From JANXSD01 sp038206385 (GTDB lineage: Bacteria; Bacteroidota; Bacteroidia; AKYH767-A; OLB10), in the NCBI GenBank assembly GCA_038206385.1, contig JBBRAW010000011.1:1-54975 (forward strand): 54,975 nt of DNA, given 5' to 3'. The notes below the pieces were generated by a model. It did no database searches, had not been told where the DNA came from, and saw only the letters and a list, made by a program, of their open reading frames with translations. Each line of letters starts with the position of its first letter. Within the stretch, counting starts at the first letter, position 1. A program made the position numbers and the translations under genes. This document shows, in pieces, positions 25,724 to 34,704 of this stretch.

Positions 25724-28700
25724 ATGATTAGTTTGACATCCTTAATGTTTATAACTGGAATTCTAAATGCACAACAACCAACTTGGCGTCTTGGGGATCA
25801 AGAAATTCGATTTAACAATACTACACCTGCAACTTCAATATCTGGCGCTAGTTCATTCGATGATCAAAGTTATAATAGTATGATTGATCAAAATAGTAAT
25901 ATTGGTTTTTATATTAATAGTGGTCGTGTATTTTATGCTGATGGTACTTTGATGGGAGATATAAATGTTTCCTATCAATATCCAAATCCTACTTACCCAG
26001 GAAGTGGGCCTCAGTATCTAACAGGATTAAAAAGATTAGGCGGCTATCCTGAATTATGTATTGTACCCAAACCTGGTTCGTGTAGCAATTTTTATGTGAT
26101 TGGAGGTTATTCTAAAAAACAAACTTTATCATATAGTACTGGAGGTGTGGATCCCGATTTAGTATATGCTGAAATTGATATGACTAATTATAACCCCTTA
26201 TACATTGCTCCAAATCAAAAATTAGGAACTTTGGTAGGTGCGGATGTATTTGGAAATGTTCTTGCAAATCCCATTATTCCTCACGGAGGAACGAGTTTCG
26301 GCAACCAAGATAGTCATACTTCGGAGATTCATTTAGCAGTTTCAAGTTTACGTGTAGATGGACAAAGATTGATTTTTATAACAAGGGGTGGTGAAATTTA
26401 TATGTCGATTATTGATCCAAACGGCATTGTAGGAGAGGCGAATCTTATTGGTACCTATATAATACCTTCAGGTGCAGGATCAAGTAACATTAAATCGGAA
26501 TTAGAAATATTTGAAGATTATCCTGATGCATATAATCCTCATTACAGACTTGCGATTCCAAGTGGAAATGGTTCAGCATACATTACATTATACAGTATCA
26601 GTTATGATATTCAAACAGGAATACCTTCTAACATTGTTACTATTGGCCCAATACTACCTACGGTGACAAACAAAATATCATTAAAAGGTCTTGAGTTTAG
26701 TCCTAATGGAAATTATATATATGCAACATGTTTAGATGGAGATCATTTAAGATGTTATGATGCTAATAATGGAAATCAAATTTCGCTTCCACAAATTTCG
26801 CAAAGTGATATGGAAGACTTTTCTTACTCAATGATTGAAAGTTGTATTGATGGTAATTTTGTTGTTCTTAATCCAAATGGAAATCAAACAACTAGTTTTT
26901 CTGAATTAGCTAAAATCAATAACCCTAATACTCCGTCACAATGTTCATTACAACGCCATTATGTTGAATTTCCTAATTCATCCGTTGTTTACAGTAATGC
27001 AACTGGGAATAATTTAAATAGATTTGAATTATTTGGAGCGACCAATTATATAGAAATTGCGGTATTGCCCGATCAAATTGATGGCGAAAATTATCCAGGT
27101 ATGTATAATACAAGCATTAAAACTTGTTGTAATTTTTTAAGTGATTTTAATAAAATAAAATATACTGTTGAAAATAACGCGACTTGGTTAGGTACTAATA
27201 ATGACATTAACAATGGCTCTAATGTTGTATCAATTAAACAAGAATTAATTATTAAACAAGGTGTGACCTTAAATGTAGAGAATATCACATTTGTTTTTGG
27301 ATTACATGGCAAATTAATACTCGAACCCAGTGCAACATTAATCTCAAACGGATGTACGTTTACAGGATCCGAAAATTGTCAGAATATGTGGGATGGAATT
27401 TTTGTTAATGGTGATAAAAATGCGGGACTTGGAGCAAGTTTAATAATGAATGATGACATGAATGGAAGAAGAAATATTGTTGAGCATGCAATTTATGGAA
27501 TAGATGCTGGATTTGTCATTAGTCAATCTGACCCCATTCCTGATGGAGGAATTATAAATTTGGATCACGTTTCTTTCGAAAATAATCAGAACTCTATTAT
27601 TTATTTAAGTCACCCAATTAATAATGGTCAATCAGTAGTTAATAATTGTGATTTCCATACTGATTTTGTAAATAATATATATAACAATATGTGGTATCCT
27701 TACGAAAAAATTGTTCCTAATTCTTTTATAACTGCCTTTAACGTTAGTGTTCAAAACATAGGCTTTATTGGAGTGAATAATTTTGATCGCAGTAATTTGG
27801 GATTTAATTTAGTGGATTGCAAAAATATAGCGATCAACCAATTTAATATTTCAAATTGTCATATTGGTATTTGGGTGAATAATTCAGGTGCAAACGGAAT
27901 TTCCAGTCAATCTCAAATTACAAATAATAAATTTATAAATACTGGAACTTGTATTCGTATTGAGAATGGAAGGGATGATGAAATAACTGACAATGTTTTT
28001 AACTTTCTGAATGGCACTCAAATGAACAATTTTTACGGTGTTTATTTGGACAACACTTCAGCATTTAACATAATTGATAATAATTTTAACTTCCTACGAT
28101 ATGGCGTATTTGTAATAAATAGCGGAGCTGGCGGCGGATTAATTGGTAGAAATACGAATGGCAATACATTTACAGGTTGTTGGAGAGGTATTCACGCTTA
28201 TAAAGATAACTCTGGGTTGCAAATTAGTTGTAACCACTTTGTAAACAACATTACTTTTGCATCAGGAAGCAATAATGCTTATTCGACTGCATGGTTTATT
28301 GGAGGCGATTTGTCCAATCAAGGGGATCCTATCGCCTCTGGTGCCAATAACGAATTTTTAAAATTTAATACACAAACAGAAATTGCTTCTATTTTGGATA
28401 ACACAACCAACAGTTGCGATCCAAGTTTTAATTTTTGCTATTATTCAAATCTTTCTCAACCTAATTCAACGCCATCAATAAATTTCAATTATCCTTTTGC
28501 TTCTGCAAACCCAATAATCGGATTAATAGGATGCGGAGGAAGTCATCATTTAATGGCATTAGCCAACAATGATCCAAAAGTTGCGCAGGAAATGATAGTA
28601 TCAGAAAGCAATCCAATCATAAAAAACAACTGGAATAACGAATTAATAAATTGGTATAATATACAAGAACAAAACGATTCGTTAATAACATATTTACAAA

Positions 28701-29296
28701 GCTCGTCTGAATTCAGTAATGTTCAATTATTGTTTTTCGAGTTTTTAAAAGCTAAAAAATATACTGAAGCAACAAAATTAATTAATGAATTAAATAATTC
28801 TAACGACGAAAAGGAACAACAATTTGCGGCCTTAAATACAATAACACTTTCGCTTGCACAAAACAACCTTTCAATTAAAGAAGTTGATTCCATTGAATAT
28901 CAAACAATCAATGATTTTGCATTGTTGGATGTTCCTGTAAGTGCACAAGCAAGAACAATGTTATCGCAAATTTTAGACAGTATGCATACTTTGGAAATTT
29001 CTACTGATACAGCATTTAATAGGTTGTCAAACAATACTGATTTGCAACATTCATTTTCTTTTTCACCTAATCCTGCAAATGAAAAAATTGATCTTCATTT
29101 TATAAATAGCAACGATCAAATCTATTCTTTGGAAATAGTAGATGTATTGGGTAGAATACAAGAATCTTATTTGAATATTAAACCGAAAGAACAAACGCTT
29201 TCTATTAAAAACTTACAAGCAGGAACATACTTAATAAATTTACTAAACAACGGTCTGAGGTTTGATTCACAAAAGTTAATAGTTGAGAATAATTAA
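25724..29296 (+). CDS. Large T9SS cargo protein with parallel beta-helix region
   Basis: 1190 residues from ATG 25724. The first ~440 residues contain a WD/propeller-like part (LKGLEFSPNGNYIYATCLDGDHLRCYDANNG). Residues about 480-900 look like a right-handed beta-helix, with repeated short N/G-rich strands (e.g. FENNQNSI, NNKFINTGTCIRIENG, DNVFNFLNG). A helical segment follows, then a T9SS sorting domain (FSPNPANEKIDLHF ... LQAGTYLINLL ... KLIVEN). The signal peptide from this ATG (MISLTSLMFITGILNAQ) lacks the usual positive N-region; an open frame upstream would supply it (see the repeat). Such proteins are surface-exposed or secreted; beta-helices often bind or cut polysaccharide, but no catalytic motif is evident. 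Confidence 0.85.
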   Translation: MISLTSLMFITGILNAQQPTWRLGDQEIRFNNTTPATSISGASSFDDQSYNSMIDQNSNIGFYINSGRVFYADGTLMGDINVSYQYPNPTYPGSGPQYLTGLKRLGGYPELCIVPKPGSCSNFYVIGGYSKKQTLSYSTGGVDPDLVYAEIDMTNYNPLYIAPNQKLGTLVGADVFGNVLANPIIPHGGTSFGNQDSHTSEIHLAVSSLRVDGQRLIFITRGGEIYMSIIDPNGIVGEANLIGTYIIPSGAGSSNIKSELEIFEDYPDAYNPHYRLAIPSGNGSAYITLYSISYDIQTGIPSNIVTIGPILPTVTNKISLKGLEFSPNGNYIYATCLDGDHLRCYDANNGNQISLPQISQSDMEDFSYSMIESCIDGNFVVLNPNGNQTTSFSELAKINNPNTPSQCSLQRHYVEFPNSSVVYSNATGNNLNRFELFGATNYIEIAVLPDQIDGENYPGMYNTSIKTCCNFLSDFNKIKYTVENNATWLGTNNDINNGSNVVSIKQELIIKQGVTLNVENITFVFGLHGKLILEPSATLISNGCTFTGSENCQNMWDGIFVNGDKNAGLGASLIMNDDMNGRRNIVEHAIYGIDAGFVISQSDPIPDGGIINLDHVSFENNQNSIIYLSHPINNGQSVVNNCDFHTDFVNNIYNNMWYPYEKIVPNSFITAFNVSVQNIGFIGVNNFDRSNLGFNLVDCKNIAINQFNISNCHIGIWVNNSGANGISSQSQITNNKFINTGTCIRIENGRDDEITDNVFNFLNGTQMNNFYGVYLDNTSAFNIIDNNFNFLRYGVFVINSGAGGGLIGRNTNGNTFTGCWRGIHAYKDNSGLQISCNHFVNNITFASGSNNAYSTAWFIGGDLSNQGDPIASGANNEFLKFNTQTEIASILDNTTNSCDPSFNFCYYSNLSQPNSTPSINFNYPFASANPIIGLIGCGGSHHLMALANNDPKVAQEMIVSESNPIIKNNWNNELINWYNIQEQNDSLITYLQSSSEFSNVQLLFFEFLKAKKYTEATKLINELNNSNDEKEQQFAALNTITLSLAQNNLSIKEVDSIEYQTINDFALLDVPVSAQARTMLSQILDSMHTLEISTDTAFNRLSNNTDLQHSFSFSPNPANEKIDLHFINSNDQIYSLEIVDVLGRIQESYLNIKPKEQTLSIKNLQAGTYLINLLNNGLRFDSQKLIVENN

Positions 29297-29310
29297 TTTT
29301 TTAAGATAAT

Positions 29311-29346
29311 AGGAGTATTGCTAATTATTATGCAATACTCCTTTTT
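29311..29346 (+). terminator. Rho-independent terminator
   Basis: Perfect 11-bp stem AGGAGTATTGC/GCAATACTCCT, loop of ten, then TTTT. It separates two T9SS cargo genes, which are therefore separate transcripts. Confidence 0.85.
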
Positions 29347-29364
29347 CTAAAACACTTATGTCTT

Positions 29365-30912
29365 ATGAAAAATAAAATCAATAAATTAATTTATATTTTA
29401 GCATTGTTTTTAAATTCAAGTTTTGCTCAATCTAGTTTTGATAGTATTTATAAAATAAATGATGGATCATCTGGATTTAATATTTTTACTTATACAAATT
29501 ATTCAATTACTTCAGGATCCTCTACCACTTGGATAGTAGACACCGCTACGGGACTTATTTACAATCAGAGTCATTCATTTAACTTAAAGCTAGATAATAA
29601 TGGGAATCAACTTAGCATATATAAGTTTGCCAAAGTAGATTCTTTACTTTTATCGTCCTATCCAATGATTTCATTTGATAACTTTGCCTGTGCAGCTATT
29701 GAAGACAACAAACAAGCAATCTATTCAAGTGGGGTACAAGTAACCATAAATTCAATTGGTTCCAGCCAGCAGCTACTCAAGATTGTTAAAACAGATTCGA
29801 TTGGAGGATTAATTTGGGATTACAGTTATAAGTTATCCTCTGATTCAAGTTGGTTTGCTAGATGTTGTTTTTTTGATAATCAACATAACCATTTAATTAT
29901 TGCAGGGGATGTTAATGATCCGAATTTAAATTACTCATATCCATTTATTGTAACATTAGATACTTCTGGAGTAATACTTAATTCGGTGAGAATTAAAAAC
30001 CAAGGCTTCATAGCTATTCGTGGAATTACTATGGATAATACAAATAATTTTTATTGTGCGGGAGTAAACATACTTGGAACACCCAACAGCTCACCCATTA
30101 CTTGGAAGGGAGATCAACAGGGAAATGTTATTTGGTCGTACAATTATTCTTTATCAAGTTATGGAAACTATGCGCTTTCTATTATTAATACTACCGATCA
30201 TAATTTTGTAGTTTGTTATCAGAATGCATTTAAAAATGGTTATTATTGGAAATATCATTTACTTAAATTAGACTCAGCAGGAAATACTATCTGGGATAAA
30301 ATATTTAATTATACGCGACAGGTAACAAGTGGATTAACTGAATTGACGAATACTAACCTAATTCATGTTGGCATATTCAGAGATACTTTAGGTGCCGACT
30401 CAATAGCTGGGCTTCTTACTTTATTTGATTCATCAGGAAATAAACTATGGGATAGAAAATTTTTTGATGAGGGTGGTTATAAAACTTTATATGATGTAAA
30501 ACCAACTTTAGATGGAGGGTATATTATGTGTGGAACTACTGGACACTTTTTTGTTCCTGTAGGTGGATTTTATACAGGGCAGACATGGATTGTAAAAACT
30601 GATAGTCTTGGTTTGTTAACATCCATCAATAACCATACGCCAGATTACATTAGTGAAGCAACGCTAAATGCACCGTTTCCAAATCCAACAAAGGATGCAA
30701 TTACGATAGAAACATTTGTTCCAATAGAAGCAAAGAAAGCAATATTACATTTATTTGATATCCGCGGAAAAGAATTATTGCAAAAGGAAATTAGTAAGGG
30801 GATTACAAAAACATCAATTTCATTACAAGAATATGCGTCAGGCAATTATTTAATTGCTCTTAGCATCGATGATTACGCAGCTGGAGCTAAAAGGATTGTA
30901 AAGGTGGAGTAA
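29365..30912 (+). CDS. T9SS cargo protein with beta-propeller-like repeats
   Basis: 515 residues; signal peptide 1-21 ending NSSFAQ. The middle consists of imperfect repeats of about 50-60 residues with patterns like LLKLDSAGNTIWDKIF and TLDGGYIMCGTTG, the same D-x-x-G-x-x-x-W ... DGGY scheme seen in the protein at 42329. This suggests a beta-propeller. The end is a T9SS sorting domain (APFPNPTKDAITIE ... YASGNYLIAL ... KRIVKVE). No enzymatic motif is visible; a role as extracellular binding protein is inference. Confidence 0.85.
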   Translation: MKNKINKLIYILALFLNSSFAQSSFDSIYKINDGSSGFNIFTYTNYSITSGSSTTWIVDTATGLIYNQSHSFNLKLDNNGNQLSIYKFAKVDSLLLSSYPMISFDNFACAAIEDNKQAIYSSGVQVTINSIGSSQQLLKIVKTDSIGGLIWDYSYKLSSDSSWFARCCFFDNQHNHLIIAGDVNDPNLNYSYPFIVTLDTSGVILNSVRIKNQGFIAIRGITMDNTNNFYCAGVNILGTPNSSPITWKGDQQGNVIWSYNYSLSSYGNYALSIINTTDHNFVVCYQNAFKNGYYWKYHLLKLDSAGNTIWDKIFNYTRQVTSGLTELTNTNLIHVGIFRDTLGADSIAGLLTLFDSSGNKLWDRKFFDEGGYKTLYDVKPTLDGGYIMCGTTGHFFVPVGGFYTGQTWIVKTDSLGLLTSINNHTPDYISEATLNAPFPNPTKDAITIETFVPIEAKKAILHLFDIRGKELLQKEISKGITKTSISLQEYASGNYLIALSIDDYAAGAKRIVKVE

Positions 30913-30963
30913 ATTTATAATACTTTTACGCAATAACTTTTATCACGAATTAAACTTCACAAC

Positions 30964-33189
30964 TTACTCCTTTACAAATCTTTGGGGAGCTAAATGATAT
31001 ACTAAACCTTTGGCATCTTTTACAATCGCATTAATTAAATAAATACCAGATTGTAAACTTGAAACATCAATCGAAGTATTATTTACTGGTTGAATGATAT
31101 TTTTAATTTCTCTTCCTCGCAAATCAATAATTCTTAATCCTGTTAATGATAAAGTATTTTCAATTTTTATAGAAAGTTTTTTACTGACAGGATTTGGAAA
31201 TAGTTGAATCATTTTATTTGCAAGATGCTCATTCAACCCTACTGAAACATCCAATGTATTAAAAATTGTATTTGTTGTAACTGCAGGATTAAAGTCAAAA
31301 TAAATATCTGCTTTGTTATTCAATATATATGGGAAACTTACTATTTGACTAACTTGTTTAGTAAAAATTTTATATGAAAATGCACCATGACTTTCTGCTT
31401 CGTTTGTATTACTATCTGGCAATAAAATATTATCGAAATAAACTTTCAAAATATTATGTCCGGTAATTTCCCAATGCGATAAATGTGATGATCCAATAAA
31501 TTGGAAAGATGCCACATTTAAGTTCATATCTAAAGTGTCAACAACAACAATAGTGAAAGCAGTATCTGTTCCAGTATTTTGAAAACGTATCGTATAAGTT
31601 AATAAAGAATCAATATCAACTAATAATAAATTATCTAAGCCAATCATTGGCTCTACCGTTTTATCATTCGGATCAAAACTACCTCTTACAATAGGATTAA
31701 TGCTAGAAGTATTATTTGAGATATTATTTTCAACACAACCAGCTACCAGTGTTGCAGTAAATCCTAAGTTAGTTCCGATTAAATTAGGATCAGGAGGAGT
31801 ACTAAAAACTAAATGTACGTTAACATCCTGAAAAACGCCTATTGCACCGAATGAAATATCAATTTGATTACTTCCAACTAATGTATACGGAAGTGTTGAT
31901 GAAACAAATGTTAAATTATTAGGAAAAATAATACTTACAACCGAAGAACTGCAAGGGATATAACTTAAGTTTCTTACATCTAGATACAACGAAAAATTAA
32001 ATCCTGGTCTTATCGCTGTATTATACATTCCAACTGCTAAATCAAATCCAATATTTGAAGAATCACCAAGATTTACATTTGTAATTGTATCGTTAATGGC
32101 GCTTACAACAATACCTGTACTATCGCAAACAGAATAATAATTGGATGCAGATACAGTATTTGCTGAGTAAGTCCCATAAGGTAAATGTGCATTGTAATTT
32201 CCGAAATTATCGGTGGTTGTAAAATAATTTCCAGGATTAAATTCTATTAATCTTCCTGCAAGTACTGGCTCACTCGCATCAATGTTACAGTTACGAATAG
32301 TATCTAAATATACTTGACCACTTACTGTCCCGCAATTAATGCCAGCATCAGGAATAACTAATGAAAATGTAGAATCACAAACAGAAGCCGTGACAACATT
32401 TGTAACTGTAAATTGATACGTGCCAGGCAATAAATTATTTACACTAACAATACCTTGAAAATTATATGACAATGTTTGTGTTGTAGGTCCCGTAAAATTT
32501 AAAGAATACGGAAATGATTGCGAATCATAAAAATCAAATGAGACAGAACCATTCGCAATGCCATTGCATGCTTGAAAAATGCTAGAATTAAATGCAAAAC
32601 TTGTTGGTTGATAATTATAGGTAGGCATTGGATTTCCAGAGCAACCATTTGCATCCGTTAGTAGCACTGTATAAATATCATTCGAGCAAATATTTTCAAC
32701 AGTTAATGAATTGTATGTAGAAGAAAATCCTGTTGTAATACCTGTATTTGTTGCACAGTATGCATACAATGAATAGGGAGCTGTTCCATTAATACTATTT
32801 AAATCTAAAAAACCCGTACCATTGCATAAATTTTTACAAGGATGTGCGCCTCCAGTTGGAAGCCCCGGATAAATATAGCCAAGCGCTCCTGCATTTAAGA
32901 AAGGATTATCATTAATTGTATAAGATGCAGTACCAGTATTTCCATTTACATCAGTAACGATAATTGTATATGTTCCCGCTATTAAATTATTCAGCGTTGA
33001 TACTGTAGAACTATTCGACCAGCTATATGCATATGGAGAACTTCCCCCATATAAACTTTGAATTTCAATTGATCCATTTGCTCCTCCACATGCCTCGTCT
33101 TTACCTTTTAAAGTAATAGTTATTGGCGTTGCTGTTGCAATTTTTGTTAAAGCAAAAAGAAAAAGGATAAGAATTCGAATCGATTTCAT
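30964..33189 (-). CDS. T9SS cargo protein with SprB-like repeats and DUF11/DUF7619-like domains
   Basis: 741 residues from the ATG at 33189; a longer frame adds 23 residues upstream, but MKSIRILILFLFALTKIATA is a complete signal peptide. An SprB-like repeat comes first (about 25-95: CGGANGSIEI, SPYAYSWS, IIVTDVNGN), then further repeats with single CNG-type motifs, then two adhesin-like domains. The second (RGSFDPNDKTVEP ... LLTYTIRFQNTGTDTAF) is typical of Bacteroidota surface proteins that resemble DUF11 repeats. A sorting domain ends LAPQRFVKE. Its last 135 bp are duplicated at 24956-25090. It is convergent with the preceding T9SS gene. Confidence 0.88.
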   Translation of the reverse strand: MKSIRILILFLFALTKIATATPITITLKGKDEACGGANGSIEIQSLYGGSSPYAYSWSNSSTVSTLNNLIAGTYTIIVTDVNGNTGTASYTINDNPFLNAGALGYIYPGLPTGGAHPCKNLCNGTGFLDLNSINGTAPYSLYAYCATNTGITTGFSSTYNSLTVENICSNDIYTVLLTDANGCSGNPMPTYNYQPTSFAFNSSIFQACNGIANGSVSFDFYDSQSFPYSLNFTGPTTQTLSYNFQGIVSVNNLLPGTYQFTVTNVVTASVCDSTFSLVIPDAGINCGTVSGQVYLDTIRNCNIDASEPVLAGRLIEFNPGNYFTTTDNFGNYNAHLPYGTYSANTVSASNYYSVCDSTGIVVSAINDTITNVNLGDSSNIGFDLAVGMYNTAIRPGFNFSLYLDVRNLSYIPCSSSVVSIIFPNNLTFVSSTLPYTLVGSNQIDISFGAIGVFQDVNVHLVFSTPPDPNLIGTNLGFTATLVAGCVENNISNNTSSINPIVRGSFDPNDKTVEPMIGLDNLLLVDIDSLLTYTIRFQNTGTDTAFTIVVVDTLDMNLNVASFQFIGSSHLSHWEITGHNILKVYFDNILLPDSNTNEAESHGAFSYKIFTKQVSQIVSFPYILNNKADIYFDFNPAVTTNTIFNTLDVSVGLNEHLANKMIQLFPNPVSKKLSIKIENTLSLTGLRIIDLRGREIKNIIQPVNNTSIDVSSLQSGIYLINAIVKDAKGLVYHLAPQRFVKE

Positions 33190-33302
33190 GGTAGAAAGTG
33201 TTAGGTATATCAAATATATAGATATTTTTAGTTGACACAACAATAGCTGTTGCCACATTTAATTTTCTATACATATAATTAAGGCCAATACGCTACAAAT
33301 GC

Positions 33303-33331
33303 AAAGAGCCACCTTTGTGGAGGTGGCTCTT
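33303..33331 (-). terminator. Terminator of the ATP synthase operon
   Basis: Ten-bp perfect stem AGAGCCACCT/AGGTGGCTCT with a six-base loop, about 20 bp beyond the atpG stop; on the minus strand it is followed by TTTGCATTTG. It may also serve the other strand. Confidence 0.75.
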
Positions 33332-33351
33332 CTAAATATTTTATTACTCTT

Positions 33352-34236
33352 TTATCCGTTCAATGCTTCAGCACCTGCAACAATCTCCAAAATTTCATTG
33401 GTAATAGAAGCCTGACGAGCTTTGTTGTAAGAAAGCTTAAGATCCTTAATTAATTCACCTGCATTGTCTGTAGCCTTGCTCATTGCAGTCATACGTGCAC
33501 CATGCTCCGAAGCATGTGAATCTAACAATGCTTTGTACAATTGCGTTTTTATTGATTTAGGAATTAACTCCAACACGATTTCTTCTTTACTTGGCTCGAA
33601 GATATAATCATGTTTCATTTTACTTGCATCAGCTTTTGCAGCGGGTGGTTGAATAGGTAACAACTGTTCCGTTTGAACAATTTGTACAGCCGCATTCTTA
33701 AATTGATTGTAGATGACAACAACCTTATCGTATTTACCAGCAGTAAAATCATGCATCGCTTGTGTAGCTATTGCTGAAGCAGATGCAAAATCCAGATGGC
33801 TATAAATCTCATTATGATGACCAATATAAAGATCTTTCATTTTACTAAATGAATCACTTCCTTTCTTACCAATGCAAAGAACTTTCACACTACCTGTTTT
33901 ATAAAGCTTGCTATATTCATCAGCCAATAAACGATTTGCTGTACGAACAATATTTGCGTTGAATGCTCCAGCTAATCCTCTGTTAGAAGTAATTGCAATT
34001 ATTAAAATATTATTTACCGGACGAACTTGCGCATACGCACTTCCATCTGAACCTTCCATTGAAGAAGATAAATTTTCTAATATTTCACGTAACTTATTTG
34101 CATAAGGACGTAATTGTGTGATTGCATTTTGTGCACGACGAAGCTTTGCAGCACTCACCATCTTCATTGCCTTGGTGATCTGCTGTGTGCTGTTCACAGA
34201 TACAATACGTAAACGAACTTCTTTTAAATTTGCCAT
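33352..34236 (-). CDS. atpG: ATP synthase F1 subunit gamma
   Basis: 294 residues. The N-terminal coiled-coil helix (LKEVRLRIVSVNSTQQITKAMKMVSAAKL, written here in parts: NSTQQITKAMKMVS is the hallmark) and C-terminal helix (SKATDNAGELIKDLKLSYNKARQ, NEILEIVAGAEAL) form the rotor shaft; the middle Rossmann-like region (NRGLAGAFNANI, CIGKKG) is also typical. It turns inside the alpha3beta3 head and is the last gene of the operon. An inserted gene separates it from atpA by 468 bp, whereas these two genes are normally neighbours. Confidence 0.95.
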   Translation of the reverse strand: MANLKEVRLRIVSVNSTQQITKAMKMVSAAKLRRAQNAITQLRPYANKLREILENLSSSMEGSDGSAYAQVRPVNNILIIAITSNRGLAGAFNANIVRTANRLLADEYSKLYKTGSVKVLCIGKKGSDSFSKMKDLYIGHHNEIYSHLDFASASAIATQAMHDFTAGKYDKVVVIYNQFKNAAVQIVQTEQLLPIQPPAAKADASKMKHDYIFEPSKEEIVLELIPKSIKTQLYKALLDSHASEHGARMTAMSKATDNAGELIKDLKLSYNKARQASITNEILEIVAGAEALNG

Positions 34237-34242
34237 ATTTTT

Positions 34243-34253
34243 TAATTCAGAAT
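34243..34253. repeat. 11-bp direct repeat TAATTCAGAAT, left copy
   Basis: Identical to 34692-34702. The pair flanks the four-helix-bundle gene and sits just before the atpG start and just after the atpA stop, so it marks the edges of the inserted segment. Confidence 0.8.
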
Positions 34254-34292
34254 GCAGAATTATCTTTAAATTACTTATCGATAACTTTATGC

Positions 34293-34658
34293 TTATTCCA
34301 AGTTTTCCTTTATCTGATTTCGTTTTTTACTGTTAATTATTGAAACCAGCAATCTTATAGTTTCCTGAAGATTGTTCTTCAGTTCCGGATTAATTTTAAT
34401 GATTTTTAAATCAATTAAATCAAGCCAATATTCAGTTTCATCCGCTTCCTTCAATGCAATTGCAAGTTTGTTAACAAAATCTGCAGTACTTACTGCTCTT
34501 TGCGCCTCATGAACATTTGCACCTATACTTGTTTCACTTCTTAAAACCTGATTTGCTAAAACAAAATGCTTTTGACTTACTAACGGAGTATTCAAATCCA
34601 GAATGTTGGTAGCGAAATCAAATGTTTTATTTAAGATTACATTGTTTTCTCTTCTTAT
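34293..34658 (-). CDS. Four-helix-bundle protein of the 23S rRNA intervening-sequence (S23/IVP) family
   Basis: The conserved core is plain: FVLANQVLRSETSIGANVHEAQRA and DFVNKLAIALKEADETEYWLDLI (each family-typical). From an in-frame TTG (34595) the product is only 100 residues and lacks the first helix. The frame, however, stays open upstream and encodes the missing family N-terminus (RRENNVILNKTFDFATNILDL). The codon where an ATG would be expected, 34656-34658, is ATA. Full length would be 121 residues, normal for the family. Either ATA/another weak start is used or the start has been lost. These proteins form ring-like bundles; some occur inside 23S rRNA insertions; their function is unclear. 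It interrupts the atp operon. Confidence 0.7.
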   Translation of the reverse strand: MRRENNVILNKTFDFATNILDLNTPLVSQKHFVLANQVLRSETSIGANVHEAQRAVSTADFVNKLAIALKEADETEYWLDLIDLKIIKINPELKNNLQETIRLLVSIINSKKRNQIKENLE

Positions 34659-34691
34659 AAAAAATATATTTAAATAAACTATTATAACTTA

Positions 34692-34702
34692 TAATTCAGA
34701 AT
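34692..34702. repeat. 11-bp direct repeat TAATTCAGAAT, right copy
   Basis: Partner of 34243-34253, two bases beyond the atpA stop codon. A related sequence (CAGAATTCAGAATTAT) occurs in the repeat-rich region near 5243. Confidence 0.8.
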
Positions 34703-34704
34703 TT

